From contig JAGUCH010000001.1 in the NCBI GenBank assembly GCA_019096065.1, forward strand, positions 11,036,001-11,100,000: a stretch of DNA of 64,000 bases. The letters run 5' to 3'. Positions 22,196 through 35,217 of the stretch are shown here, piece after piece (within the stretch, counting starts at the first letter, position 1; every line of letters starts with the position of its first letter). Source of the stretch: Paracyclopina nana. Taxonomy: Eukaryota > Arthropoda > Copepoda > Cyclopoida > Cyclopettidae. A program made the position numbers and the translations under genes. The notes beneath the pieces were generated by a model. It saw nothing but the letters and a program-made list of their open reading frames with translations, did no database searches and was not told the DNA's origin.

Positions 22196-23788
22196 CACAA
22201 CAAGGACAGCAGGTGCAGGGGTCATCTTGTTGACCTGAATCATGCACAAGATTTCAGGCATTTGGCCTTCAACAGCTCCAGCATAAAATAGCCTAAAACA
22301 ATGAAATGTTCAGCATTTTTCAAAAATAATTGTAGCATATTGGACTACCTGCTTGAAGTCAGGAGAATTCCGTTCACACCTCCGAAGGTGGACATGGCGA
22401 CAAACACGGGAATCAGGAAAGCAAAGTGTCCGAACATTCTTTGGGCAAAAGTCTGAAAAGCGAAGATTTGATTACAGATATGCCATACAAATTTTGAGTC
22501 AATTTGCTCAACTCAGAGGCTGGAAACATGTATTGGAATTTGATATTGGACGTCGCACATCAGCAAGGCAAAAAGAAGAAGAAAACGGCTGTTTTGCAGA
22601 AAAATTGACAATTTGGGCACTTTTTTCTATAATTTGGCCATAATCAGAGTGCGTCGAGCAATTAGCCCAAACAAGTTTCTCCAAAGTATCATAACATAAA
22701 TATTTTTAGGGCTAACGTCACTCACCACTGCCACAGCCTCAGAACCAAGCACTTCCGGAACCGAAAGAGTGGTGTAAAAAGCCACATTAGTGAGTACGTA
22801 GACGACGGTAACGAGGATACATGAGATTGCAATGGCCCTGGGCAGATTCCTGACTGGATCCTGCAGCTCTTCAATGATAAAGTTCAAGTAGTTCCAGCCG
22901 TTGTAGGCAAACAGTCCGGAATAGAAGGAGAGTGCGATCTTGGTCACATCGGTCTCGGTGTTGTCCCAGGTGAAGTATTCAACCTTGCCACGGCCAAGTT
23001 GGACAATGCCAGTAATGATGATGGCAATCAGAGCTGCCAATTTGGCATAGGTGAAAATATCCTGCACAAATGTGGCCCATTTCACCTCCCAGCAATTGAC
23101 AAAGGTGAGAATGCCTGCAATGAGATCAAGTCAGTGTATAGTGCTCAACATGAGAATTTTAGCATTTTTCTCGGATATTTGCTGCATGATGCAATTGTAG
23201 CACGTGTAAACTATATAGCACAGATAGTACAAAAACAAGCCATATCTGTCATGTGGCATCATTGCAAACAAATAATGTAAACAGTGAAGACTCACAAATG
23301 CAAACTGCAGCTAAAATCTTAACGGCTTCCTCCGGAGGATCGCATTCTGGAAAGAATGGTTTCGAAGCATACGTGGAAAAGGTCAGTGCAACAATCGTGA
23401 TGGTGCACGGCCTTACAATGATGCATTCGGCCCAAAGTCGAATGAAGCCCACGAAGGAGCCAAATGTATCAAGAATGTACGCATAGTCCCCGCCGGCCTT
23501 TTTGATCATGCAACCTAACTCAGCATAGCAGTAGGCGCCAATCATGCTGAACAGGCCGCAACTGATCCAGACCGTCAACGCCATGTTGATTGATCCAGTG
23601 CCCATCAAGACACCGCCAGGGCTGACAAAAATGCCTGAACCGATGATGCACCCAATAATGACATTGCAGCCTTGGATCAGGCCGAGTTGGGCCTTCAATC
23701 CTACTTTGTCCTGAGCTTCCCCCTCAATTTCCATTTGTTCCACTTTAGTGGCCACTTGGCCATAACTTCCCTTCCGATCACTGCTCAT
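22196..23788 (-). CDS. LAT-type amino-acid transporter (SLC7 light chain), 3' part missing
   Basis: Four exons with matching phases: 23,296-23,788, 22,726-23,114, 22,349-22,452 and 22,196-22,292 (361 codons). The product is an APC-fold exchanger of the L-type (SLC7A5/SLC7A8-like) family, expected in the plasma membrane moving neutral amino acids. The first helix carries the unwound GSGIFVSP motif (residues 50-57). Cys149 in FFPEC sits where light chains form the disulfide to an SLC3 heavy chain. Later exons match LAT helices 5-8 ([41 protein letters not shown]). The start ATG at 23,788 opens a ~30-residue charged cytoplasmic N-terminus. The family is usually about 480-530 residues, so roughly the last four helices are absent; exon 4 ends in a normal donor in phase 0, leading into the satellite block. 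The gene is either split by a very long intron or truncated. Confidence 0.93.
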
Positions 23789-25987
23789 CGTTCGCAGAGT
23801 TCATGCAATTTTCATGACACTTTGATCACAGTCATCAGCAAGCTTTGAAAATCAATTTCACTGACACGTGTTCAGCAGCACGGTGGTAATAATTGTTACG
23901 AAGCCACAAAGAAGCCTTCGTTAAATGAATCACAAAACGATGATTTTTGCCAAAATGAAAAATATTCAATTTCAATTGGATTAGTTTTTGTGGCTCCTGG
24001 CTTACCAGTGTGCGGGCACACTGACAAGTGTTGTAGCTCCAACAGGTGCGTGAATGTGTGCATTAGCAAAAAGTGGGAAAGTTTGAAAAATTGCCTTGAT
24101 GACACTGTGATCAATACAGATTTTTGATGTTGTTGTCACTACAATGGTTGGGCAAGAACTGTGTAAACGGCAGCAGCGCGCCAGCATCAGTCAAAACAAC
24201 TTTATCCGCTAGTTTTCACTATCATCCGCCACCACAGAGGAACGAGAGGCTCGAATTCAGTTTGAAATTGTGGCAAGCTAAGCTCAGCTTTATCCATCTA
24301 CTACCTTTGAAATGGTGGTAAGACACTTGCTCAGGTAAAACTGACCAGTTGTCATAAAGCTGTGGTAACCAGGAAGAAGTACGCTGTGTCATCTTTGCTT
24401 ATCTGATTTCTGCCAAGATGTAAAATCGAGCATCAAAGTCTGCAGAAAGATCTATTGAAGAGATCTCTCTGAGATAAACAATAATGGGTCTTCTTCTGTG
24501 AAACTAGATCAACTTAGAATCTTAAAAATCAGTAAACTTCCTTTGTAAACTGATCTTTTAGTATTTTTCTAAAGTTATTCTGCTTTCTTGTTGATTTGAA
24601 TAGAGGAAGGTTTCAACAAGACTTATTGTCATCACACTCCCAAAATGGGAGTAGACACAAATGGTGGCAAAATACTCTGGAGGACCATTGGTCACTGCAG
24701 CAGACGCCAAAATCAATTATTTGCCTAATTTTTTTCGTTCAACAAAAAGAATAAGTGGATTGACTTATGCTTATCTTTTTTGGTGAGCTACTTAACATGG
24801 CAGAGAACAAGCAGGTAATTTATGAAAACGACCTGCCATAACAAGTAAGGAGGTGGTGCTTGGGGTGAATTTTTATCACACTCCACCATCTTTGACTTCA
24901 ACTTTCCCTACTTAGCTTTGGTTTCAATGAATGAACTCACCTCCCTCAGGGAATGCCCATTTTTGTTGACACACCCAAAATTAGAAAAGGTGTGCGAGAC
25001 CCACAATAGCTGATAAGTGGAACAATTTTATGTAATTGAGCTTATTTACGTAAATAAATGCGAAATGACCAGTTTGTGTAACGAAAGTTTAGCATGAACA
25101 ACTTTGGCTATTTTCGCATAAAGGGACTTTTATTGAAGTTGTTGCCTCCCCAGACAAAGGAGAAGTTTCTTTGAATTGGCACTTTAGACGGGCTATTGGA
25201 TCAGAAAATGGAATTCAGATTTCAGTTTAAACAATATGGAATGAGAACTTTTGTTTAGGTTTCTTAAAAGAATAGAAATTATCCAAATTGTTGTTATTTT
25301 CAAAAAGTCATAAAGAATAAGCTCCTTTATAATAGCTAGGGGAAGAATGCCTGCCCTTAATTTATACCAAATGGGCCATTGAAAGAGGGGAAGAAAGTGG
25401 GAGAGAGAGAAAGGAACCTGTTGCTTAAGAAGTGCCATTTCTTGCTCATATAAAGGAGATCACGCGGAGCTTTCTCTTTTACCATCTAACTTTGCCTGCA
25501 AGCAGCAGCTGAGCTTTTGAAATCCGAGATCTAATTCTGGCCTGACCTAATTTGGCACAACTAGAATTGCAAAATTGTCCTATTTGGTCCTCTCAGCAAA
25601 ATTGGTGCCAAAATTCTTCAAGAATGCTACAAAAATCACCCTTCTTTGTAACTCTCATTGCGCTAAGAAAATAGCAAAGAAATTGGAGCTTCTATTGCAG
25701 TGTTGATACGCTTACTAATTTGCTGATATTTTTGCCACAGAAGCACTTTTTAGTCTAGACAATTTGGACGAAGTAATAAGCCAAGATTGTAGGGTCAATG
25801 CTTTTTAAAGTGCTCCACTCAATCTTTTGAGCTGTCAAGTTCAAAGTTTGGATTTCGCATGTTGATCACATGTCAAGTTCAATTATCGTGGATACGGCGC
25901 ACACAACAAAGCAGTTGCAGCATGTACAAGTCCGCCCAAATGCAAAATAAATATGATTGTGACAAATAAAGAGGCAAAAATACTCAC
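23789..25987. other. Interval between the two alternative first exons of the LAT gene
   Basis: About 2.2 kb with no SLC7 exon and no other coding sequence that I can support. If the distal first exon is used, this is intron. Otherwise it holds the promoter and 5' UTR of the proximal start at 23,788. No clear TATA box was recognised. Confidence 0.5.
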
Positions 25988-26489
25988 AAATGCAAACGGC
26001 TGCCAAGAGTCGAACGCTTTCATCTGGAGGCTCGCATTCCGGAAAGAATGGTTTGCAAGCATAGGTGGAGAACGTCAAAGCTACAATAGCTTGACTGCAT
26101 GGCCTAACGATGATGCATTCGACCCAGAGTCGAATGAAGGCCAAGAAAGGTCCAAAAGTCAGCATGATGTAGGCATAGTCTGCTCCAGTCTTCTTGATCA
26201 TGCAGCCCAGTTCTGCATAGCAGTAGGCTCCAATCATGCTGAAGACACCACTTATGATCCACACCATCAAAGCCATGTTGACGGATCCGGTGTTGGCCAA
26301 GACACCCGAAGGGCTGACAAAAATACCTGATCCAATGATTGAACCAACAATGACCGTGCAGCCATTGAGGAGGCTCATTTTGGCCTTCAATTCCACAGTG
26401 TCCTCATCTTTGGCCTCGTTGCCATCTTTGTTGGCAACTTCCTTAAGGGGAACAGCCTCCACTGTGGGACTGCTGTTGTTATCTTTCAT
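25988..26489 (-). CDS. Second first-coding exon of the LAT transporter (alternative 5' exon)
   Basis: One exon of 502 nt encodes 167 residues plus one base: a ~35-residue acidic N-terminus followed by transmembrane helices 1-4 of a LAT-type transporter. It is roughly three-quarters identical by eye to the exon at 23,296-23,788 over the helical part, with [19 protein letters not shown] and FFPECEPP (heavy-chain cysteine) all present. It ends at a GTGAGT donor in phase 1 after the same AVCIC codons, exactly like the proximal exon. No helix-5 exon lies between the two, so it could splice to 23,114 and make a second isoform. A 5' UTR piece runs to 26,517, where an ATTTTCAG acceptor precedes it. 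It could instead be a truncated paralogue or an exon-duplication remnant. Confidence 0.85.
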
Positions 26490-26517
26490 GCTGATGATGT
26501 TGTTGGTGACCGGTCTT

Positions 26518-28114
26518 CTGAAAATATACTACAAGTCAGCTGATGCGTGTAGAAAGCCTGAGTGAAAGCTATATACAGAGAGCACGTGGGTTTTTCAAAC
26601 TAAGCAATCTTAGTAACTAGACTTCCACTCAGTCTCAAGTTGGATGTCACAATGGGCACACTTAACACAAGTATATAACTGACTCTGCACAGTGGGCTGT
26701 TTCGGGAAAAAAGGCGAACAAAGGCACCAAAGTTCTCCATTTACCCCACAGTGCTTTTTAGTTCAAATACTTGACTTTTGGGGAAGTGATTCATGCAAAT
26801 TGAACATGGTTTTTGAGCAGAAGGTAGATTTTTTGAGGCTCTCCACCCAGTGTGCAGCTAGGGGAACATGGGAGCTTCCTTTGCTTGGGGGAGAGAGGAG
26901 CAAAATCGATAGAGTGACGTCACCACTGACTAGCAGCATATTACATATTTGGCTGAATTGTGGCCAATATTGCTATGTCACAGGGCAACAACAAAAGTCA
27001 GAAATAGAATTTGCATCTTATAATATCGGTCCCTTTTGTGTGGCTTTTTTCTCCAGGTTTTGGCTTTCTTTGGGAAAAGTGAAAGCTGCTTAGCTGGCTG
27101 CTGCATTCACTCACAAAAAGCACGTGGTACTAACAGCGCGTACATATGTTTTCTTGGGGGCAATTAATTGAACGTATAGAAAGGTATAATTAAGTTAATT
27201 CAGGAACACTTGTGCAGTTTTGATTTGTCCAAATAACCTTCCCGATATTTTACCATAACAAAAGGACATTTTTTTCAGGTGCAATTCATAAGATAGCTAA
27301 CGATAACTTAAAGTTGCATTTACTTTTAAAAATGCGTGATTTGCAAAAAGTAACTTTGAGATATTTGATATTAAAAATGATCCAATAAACTCACCTTTTT
27401 CGAAGGAGTTGCAATATTTTGTGGCCATGCGCTGAAATGCGACTGAAATCTTACTCAGCTGTAACTGAAAAAGTTGTATTTTTTCATGACATGACATGAT
27501 TCCAAACACGACTCATGAATGTCAAGTCTGTCCATAATTCTCAAGTTTATTGGCAATTCAGTGTGGATTATGTGATGATGTTCTCAATTTGCCCTATGCT
27601 AACTGCCCCACTAAAAAAGCAGATTTAATTCTAAAATAATTTAGAATAAAACTGAGCAGGAAATTTCCGGTTAGACCTTCATCTTATTAAGCCGGAAGAG
27701 ATTACCTGGATTTAACAAACCTTGGTCTCGGACAAACTGCAAGAAAAGAAAGCACATTGATTGCCGGCGTTTGCAGCTAGCGCAGGCTCGTTTTTCCGCT
27801 ACAAAAAAGAAGCATCCAATTTCATCAGACTACAAAATGCATTCTAAAATAGACTTTTAGATTTAAAAGATGCATGAATGCTCTTTTACTTACTGCAAAG
27901 AAATAATATTTTGCACAAAAGCCTATAAAAGAAATAAATAGGAGGTTTTCCTGGCTTCCAGTTGAATCTAAGATATTGAATGCAAGCTAGGTTGTGTGAC
28001 AGTACGTTTAAAACTTCCACTGAAAAAGCTCGATTTTCATTCTGATTAGCAACGAGGTTTCGTGTTTGGCAAATTAGATGTTCCACTCAATGCTTTACAT
28101 TCTTTGATATGCCT
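26518..28114. other. Intergenic stretch upstream of the LAT gene
   Basis: About 1.6 kb between the distal LAT 5' UTR and the 3' end of the Ig gene. The acceptor at 26,518 implies at least one further 5' UTR exon in this stretch or beyond, but I cannot place it. I see no coding sequence or tandem repeat. Confidence 0.5.
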
Positions 28115-28120
28115 TTTATT
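28115..28120 (-). terminator. Poly(A) signal of the DIP-like gene
   Basis: AATAAA on the minus strand, 16 bp past the TAA stop at 28,136-28,138. The 3' UTR would be very short. Confidence 0.7.
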
Positions 28121-28135
28121 ACTTGGATCTCTGCA

Positions 28136-30776
28136 TTAATACAAAGGAAGCAGCAGCAGAAAACTCACGCCAAATATTAACCTAGTGTGGCTGAGGGCCT
28201 TGAATGATGAGCCTGACCCCAACCAATTCGAGTTTTTCGAGTCCTTTCCATTGAAATGGTTGTATTCTGTGCCATCTACTTTGGAGTCTGAAGTCCCAAA
28301 AAAGTCGCTTGTGTCTACAGTCTTCAAGTTGGAATTTTGCCCTTTCTCCTCTCCTCGTTCCGAGGGAGGAATGGGCTCATTTCTTTCTTCGATTGAGTTG
28401 TAAATGATTTCATAGGGGGTGGTTAATTCTTCTTTAGGTGCATCAATGACTGGAAAGTAGGGAAAAAAATCTTTGTTCCAGTTATGTTGTGAGAAGATTG
28501 TCACAGTAGCTTTCCTGTCGAGAAAGTTCTTTCATCATCAGTGGTATTAAAATTACTCATTAGAAGACATTAGACAAGTTACTTTGATGAAAGTCATATG
28601 TCTCACAACACTCCCTTCTTTTGCTTTGCCAGCTTTTGATGCCAGCTCACATGCACTCACCACTATGGGAAAATCATGGCTGAAAAGTAGATTTTCAAAT
28701 TTTGGGGACAAATGTCTCAACTTAGTAGTTGGTATATTTGAAGAAGGTGAGTGAAGCGACTATCTAAAGCTATCTCCGACGTGGTCATTATGAGGGCAAT
28801 AAATCGTCGTAAAATAACAAGTTCGGAATGCTGCACTAAGGCTGTAAACTTACGGTAAACTTGCACTTGGGCTTCAGCTATTCCAATCGAGTTTGAGGCT
28901 TGACAAATATATTTCCCTACTGCTTTCTTGTTAGCTTTCACGATATTCAGTTGTTTCACTTTTCTTGATAGCGACACTTCAGTCTCAATTACATCCCATG
29001 CACCATTTGACATAATGACATTACCTGAAAAAGCAAATATATTTTGGTTTCTAATGGTAAAAAACCTGCCAAAATCATCACCATCTCTCATCCATTCCAC
29101 CATAGCTTTTGGATAAGCACTCGTTTCACAAATAAGCGCCACCTGGCGGTTTTCCATGGCACCAACCAGAGCTTTGGTGGTGACTTTAGGTTCGACTGAA
29201 AATAAATTTGTGAATTAGGAAACCATCGTTCAGGCCAGATTTGCCGTTGTTTACATTGGACATAGATGAAGATTCGTTTGCTAACGATTGGAGGCACGCC
29301 ATTGTCAGCTATGCATAAATAACTTCCCATATCGTCTGGTTGAACATTGTGCACCACCAAGCTTGGACCCGTGAACTGTTCAACTGCAAAAATCAAGCTC
29401 GAAAGTCATCTTGGCACTCAGAGACTGAGCCTTTACATGCCCACCTTTGATAATTCTGCCCGAGCTCTCGTCTCGAATTTTGATCAACTTTCCATCCTCT
29501 CGCCTCCACTTGATTAGAGGTTTTGGGTATCCATCAGCATTGCAGTCAATTTTGGCAGACGATCCCAATTTTGCATCAATGTCCCCCGAAGTTCGCATGC
29601 TATCAATGTCAGGAGGGACATTCACTTGGAGTGTGGCTTTCTGCGAAATCATGGGGTCAGTGTTGACTTGACACATGTACACTCCTCTGTCCTCTTCTTG
29701 GACGTTGGAAATGTGCAGATTGAAAGTCGATTTCAGATCACCAGACGTGGAAATCCGAGGGTCATAAGTTATGACTGTCCTTTGGATGGTCAAGATTTTC
29801 TTGGTGTCCCAATGCACCCAGCCAACCTTTTTTGAAAAAAAAATTGGTATCATTGCTCCATTATTATTCTGTTGGCTAAATTAGATGAGAACCTAGTGAG
29901 CTAATTCAGTTTACCTGCCAATCCTAATTAAGGGGGTCAATTTGAGAGGCTGAGAAATCGAGGGTGACTGCTCATGCTCTAATTGGTGAATCACAGAAAT
30001 TGTGAGAATACCAACTACTGTCTCAGCTGATATTTATTGGAAAGTAATCGTCAGGAACTACATTTTATGGCTAGCAATAAATGTAACCTGCCCTGGGTGA
30101 TAATATTTTTATATATGCCACTCTGAAAACTTTCCCTCACCCCAGAAGAAGTGAAAATATTTAGTAACTTTGATATTACCTTGAAATGTCCTAGATTGTG
30201 AACATTACACGAGAACACAGCTTCTCTTCCAATGGCCACTGTCACATTTGTCACATTTCCCACAAATCGAGGACTCGCCACTGCAAATAAAGAAAATATC
30301 CGTCATATGAAGCCTACGCACATAAAGGGACTGAGCCTAATTTTTACAAGTGCCCATGCTTCTATCATTGTTTTTGGTTGAAGTTTACTGCAGCTTTGGT
30401 GTCGGGGAAACGGAGACAAATCCCAAAAATAAATTGCTACTTCTATTTTGTTGTTTTTTCCCTTCAGAAGAAAAGGACAACATCAGACGCACAATTTATT
30501 CCTGGCTGTCTCTCTCCCTTCTTCCTAATGCTACGGATAGAGGGGAGCCACAGAAGTACGTAGGGGCAAAAAACAGGAATTCAAACATGAGACACTTGAT
30601 CTGCAAAACACCACAAGTTAAGTGGTCAAACGTAATTTGCTCAGAGTCACTGGCTAGGACTTACCAGGAGAATCAACTCTTTTGCTGTTGCTCGAACTGT
30701 CAACAGTTGTTGCCACTAATCTCACATAAAGCGCCAGGCAGAAAAGTGACTTGAATATGGACTCCATAACTTTCAT
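28136..30776 (-). CDS. DIP/lachesin-like three-Ig adhesion protein, probably GPI-anchored
   Basis: Six exons with consistent phases: 30,665-30,776, 30,180-30,280, 29,445-29,826, 29,255-29,383, 28,854-29,195 and 28,136-28,449 (459 residues). Residues 1-25 form a signal peptide. Ig1 has AVFSCNVHNLG...GVYMCQVN with the WVHWD tryptophan. Ig2 has AKIDCNADGYPKPLIKWRRE...GSYLCIADNGVPP. Ig3 has VALICETSAYPKAMVEW...GKYICQASNS. A Ser/Glu/Asn-rich stalk and a hydrophobic C-terminus (LIFGVSFLLLLPLY) without a cytoplasmic tail indicate a GPI signal. The Ig1-Ig2 region, with VITYDPRIS, EDRGVYMCQ and NTDPM-type words, fits Dpr-interacting proteins and lachesin, which act at neuronal surfaces in synaptic partner recognition. 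The start codon lies immediately after a TTTATTTTCAG acceptor, so a separate 5' UTR exon exists. The GTGGGC donor of exon 3 is weak. Confidence 0.93.
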
Positions 30777-31790
30777 CTGAAAATAAAGGCAGCAGCTGTC
30801 ATTAAGAGGAAGCAGCACAGCAATTTTAATTTTTTTAACAGCACCAGCACATCCTAATTGCTGTGCCCTCCTAGCTTGCTTTGGTTCACGTTGTTGAACT
30901 CACGTCGGAGTTTGTATTGTCTTTAAAGCCCCATGGGACCATGGCCATGACTATATTACACACCAGACTACTTTCAAAGGGTTCAAAGTTGGCCTCGGTA
31001 TCTTGTGTTGTAGTACATCGGCTACGGACTTTGAAAGAATCAAGGCCTTTAACTGTTTGATATGACAGCCCTTTTTACTTTTACGGCTCTTCCATAGGTT
31101 TCACCAACTGATGCTCGATATTCCCCAGGCTTTTTTTGCAAGTGCTCAGAGTTTTGGCCAAGCCAATTTCAAGAAATGCAGCACAAATCTCACCAAATAA
31201 ATGACAGCCAGGCGTAGACTGGAGCAAGCTGAGTAGTCAGGTTGCTTGAAAAGGCTCATTATTCTAGCCAAGTCTGAAACTGTGCATTATTTTTTGAGTG
31301 TGCAAAGGTCTGAATAGATACTGTCAAAGTCTATTTCTGCCTCATGACTCCCGGGACATTTAAAGTGAGTCCCCTCCCTTGTAGTGCTAGCAGTAGTGGG
31401 TAAAACTTTTCCCAGCCTTTTTTCTTCCCAAATCTAATTATCTAGAGGACACCACTGAGTCTTTGTCTACTTTGATTTGACTATACTGGCTACATGATTT
31501 GCTTCCCACATTGAATTGAAAAAATCTCTCAGCTTTTCTCCCAACTTCCATGGGATAATCCTAAGAGTTTTTACGTGATGACGCATCCAAATGGCATATC
31601 AAAAAGTCACTCAACGTAAGGCTGAAATTTCAAAAGGGGAACCGAGTCGGGTTTTATGTGGCTTAAAATTGGCTTGTGTCTATTCTCCCAATACCACACA
31701 TGGGCTGTTCACACTTCGCAATGCTTTAAACAATTAATTTATTTGGAACTTTGAGCAAGCGCAATAAAAATGTGTTGTTGCTTTCAAAAT

Positions 31791-32417
31791 CACAGTGGGG
31801 TCATCTCTTTGCGAAAAGTGGCGTTTGGCGGCAAAGTGAAAAAGTCTAGTGCTAAATTCCCTAGGCCTTTCAAACGTAGATTAAAGGCCTAGTTTTAAAT
31901 TTTTTGGCTTGAATTGGTGATTTTTCATTGTAAAGTGCTTTAAAACACGGTTTTGGCAGCTATTACTGAGTTTGTTATTGTTTTGAAAATTCAAAAAGGG
32001 CCACTGAAGCCGGGAAAATGGGCTCAGTGAAAACTGTGATATCTCAAAATGGCGCCAAAATGTGCAAATAAAACTTTGTCATAATGATTTCAGGTAATCA
32101 ACTGAATGTTTCATGCAAAAATTGTTGAGGAATTTTGAGGAGTAACGAGCAAATCAATATTTGAAAATGATCAAAAATAGCTTAACTTCAGGATCCCATT
32201 TTCGCGGAAAAATTGAGCGAATCGTAAATTTCCATTTATAGTAATCATAATTTGTAATGTTACCAAAATTTAATTCTAATCCCACAATCATGATTGAATT
32301 GTTTTCGGCCTCGAAATTTCCAATTTTAAACAACCGCGTTTTCAGAGAGTTTGAATGATGCTGCCATTTCGCGAGATTTCCAAACGCCACTTTTTGCAAC
32401 GGGATGTCCCCACTGTG
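31791..32417. mobile_element. CACAGTG-ended MITE-like element with 6-bp target duplication
   Basis: Terminal inverted repeats start CACAGTGGGG and end CCCCACTGTG, with further internal pairing (AAAAGTGGCGTTTGG against CCAAACGCCACTTTT). Both flanks carry CAAAAT, a perfect 6-bp direct duplication. It is 627 bp long with no coding capacity. The element at 53,328-53,932 shares the CACAGTG ends. Confidence 0.82.
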
Positions 32418-33182
32418 CAAAATATAGAATTTTCATCTTGATCGGTTTTCACTTGAAATACATCATGAGGTGAAGATGGAAAATTGTTAAAATTATTGGA
32501 TGGAAAAATATTTTGCTTTCTTATTAAACTAAGCTTCCAACAAGGATCATAATATGGGCACTCAAACACTTATCTGCAAAGCACACTCAACATATGGGAA
32601 GGATGTGAAAAATTCAATGATAATCGAAAGGAGAAGAGGAGGATGTATTTCCATGAGTAGGTGTGATCATTCAGAGCCATAATAATGGTTGTGTTTTGGA
32701 AAAGGATCCACCACACAATAATGTTATTATACTATTATGGTTTTGGCAGCCTGAAGGTGTTGTTTATTGACAGGAATCCCCAGGGATGACAGATACATAA
32801 AAAGTCAGTTTTCTGCAGACCTGCTTGCTTATTAAGGGATCCATTTGGGAGCGAGAAAAACCAGACCAGAAGAAAAGGAGCAACGGCATCATTAGCTATG
32901 ATGCCTTTACCCCTTTTTCCAGATAACCTCTTCTTGTACTAGTGATGATGGAGTATTTACATAATCAATAGAATATCATTGTGGCAGCACCACAAGAGCT
33001 CTGTTTTCGCTGTTAAGCTAGTTTGATTGGCTTTTGTCCAAGATTTACCACGTGGGTTTTTTAATATGCCTATTTCAAGAAAAAAGTCGGATGAAATGTC
33101 AGGTTTCCGAATTCCAGGTCATGGCTTATTTTGGCTATTAGAGCAGAATTCATGGATTCAGCCAATCGTGCTAGGCATTCAA

Positions 33183-33568
33183 TAGCTTGTTCTCATAAAC
33201 ATTTATGTAAGGTAAGCAAGGCACTTTGCGCGCATATATCTCAGCATCTACTCGTCCGATTGGAACCAAATTTGGAGGAGTTCATAAGGACGTATTGAAG
33301 AATCTTCATGCCAATTTTCATCCGGATTGGAGGACGCTAAGGCCGCCTTACTGAAAGTGAGGCAAATCAGTTAAGCAAAGGAGAAAAATCAGCCACCTCC
33401 TTAGAGACCTCCGATCCGGATGAAAATTGGCATGAAGATTCTTCAATACGCTCTTATGAATCCCTCTAAATTTGGTTCCAATCGACTCAATACTTACTGA
33501 GTTATGAGCTTCCAAAGTGCCTTGCTTTGCTTACCGCCTGCCTTACTGAATTTTATGAGAACAAGCTA
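33183..33568. mobile_element. 386-bp foldback MITE
   Basis: Ends are TAGCTTGTTCTCATAAA and TTTATGAGAACAAGCTA. Long imperfect arms continue inward (GAATCTTCATGCCAATTTTC against GAAAATTGGCATGAAGATTC; ATTTGGTTCCAATCG against GATTGGAACCAAAT). The outermost bases are TA on both sides, compatible with a TA target duplication of the Tc1/mariner type. It has no coding capacity. Confidence 0.85.
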
Positions 33569-34950
33569 CTAAGTCGAAATTATCGAAATTAGCTGGACAG
33601 TCAAGTTATCTAAAAAATTTTTGAATCCTCTTAGACAATATCAAAGATAAGGAATTATTTTCTGTGTATTGAAACTAATATCATTTTTGTTACAATTATT
33701 GTATTTGCAAAAATATTGAAGATGATACCAGTCAACCTCAGGTCATATGGCAACAACAATGCTGTTAAATAGCAATCAAATATTGATTTATTGGGCAGAA
33801 AAAAATATTACACTTCTCGATTGCTCCTGGATACGTCCAAATTGTGTGCAAAAGTATATGCAGATGAGTGGAGCTACATATGTTTTGGATGATTATTGGA
33901 AAAATATTTGTGGTAAGAAAGAAAGCACTCATCAAGAACAAACACAACTTTTAGCCCATCTTGAATCAAAATAATATTTGGACACACATGGTTTTTGACC
34001 ATATGTGCTACTTGGCAAAAATATGGCAATAATTCCTGACATTGGCTGGAATAAAGACCTATTAATTGATATTTTGCAAGGTAGCAAGCAGCCGAAAAAA
34101 GTGCGTTACTGTGTATCAAGAGAGCTTCAAGTCTCAAGGGAGAGCAACAAGAAAAGGCTATCAGCAGGACATGATGAGCATCTCACACAACAAATAAGTT
34201 TCCACCTCTCTTCTTTTTCAAATCAACTTTGGTTAATCATGGAGGGCTGCCCCTAATTGACATTACACATCAGCTCGCCGAGAACTAGGACTTGAATATA
34301 ATTCTGAAATGTCATGAGGAAGCCTTACTGTTAAAAAGGGCGTTTCCAAAGAACAAAATACCCTCGGGTCTTGACGGAAGATTTATTGAGTCATTTTCTT
34401 TTTGTGCCATGGAAGTAAAGACCCCAAAACCAAAAACCAACCGAAAAAGCTTCGAATCTAATGCCAATTATCTCCGTAGACTTTTGGACAGCAATCATCA
34501 TCCCAAGGGGGCAAGAGCCGATTAACTTGATCTTATACTCATCTAAAGCCAAACAACAACCGAGACAGAGCTTCTTGGCGGTGAAACATGCATATTTGCG
34601 ACTAAATTCTAATTTTGAGAAAGAACCTTTTTTGAGAATAGGTCTCAATGTCCATCCACCAAATGTGTCAAAAGTATTTGTATGGATTATTGGCCGACGA
34701 ATTTGACAGGCCAGAAAATCCTTTGTATATTGCTTTTTTGTATGTGAGAGTAGCATAGCACAGTCCACCGCATAAACGATGATACTTTGTATGATGTTTT
34801 GTGTCTTAAATGAACTTTGAGGCTCTCGATGCAAAATCTTGATAAAAAGCTTCGCTCGCTCGAGGCGACAGAACAATGAAAACTTTCACGCCCCACCAGC
34901 CAAATTATCCAAACCTGAATTCAGTAACAAAGACAAAGGCTCATTATCTT

Positions 34951-35217
34951 CTGCGTCTTTGATCGTGGCATGCTTACGGTTGTAATCGCTTCTTATTTAC
35001 TAACATCGCAACCTCGTCAGTAAATAATGGCTTAGTCTCTTCTGGAGATTTCATAGTGACCAAGCCACGGTCATTATCGATTCTTATGTAGTTCCATCGC
35101 AACCTACTCAGTACATAAGAAACGATAATGACCGTGGCTTGGTCACTATGAAATCTCCAGAAGAGACTAAGCCAATAACAGATAATAACCGCAGCCATGC
35201 TACGTCCAAAGACTCAG
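34951..35217. mobile_element. Palindromic element with perfect 51-bp arms
   Basis: The segments 35,029-35,079 and 35,123-35,173 are exact reverse complements over 51 bp. They are separated by a 43-bp centre that is itself a hairpin (TTCTTATGTA...TACATAAGAA). A second, related hairpin lies at about 34,990-35,029. The outer ends, CTGCGTCTTTG and CAAAGACTCAG, form imperfect terminal inverted repeats. No target duplication is obvious. A partial relative is at 37,217-37,317. Confidence 0.82.

Noticed and set aside
33747-33974. 75-codon open frame as a small gene or transposase fragment
   Set aside because: No recognisable motif, no supporting splice structure and AT-rich composition like the surroundings.
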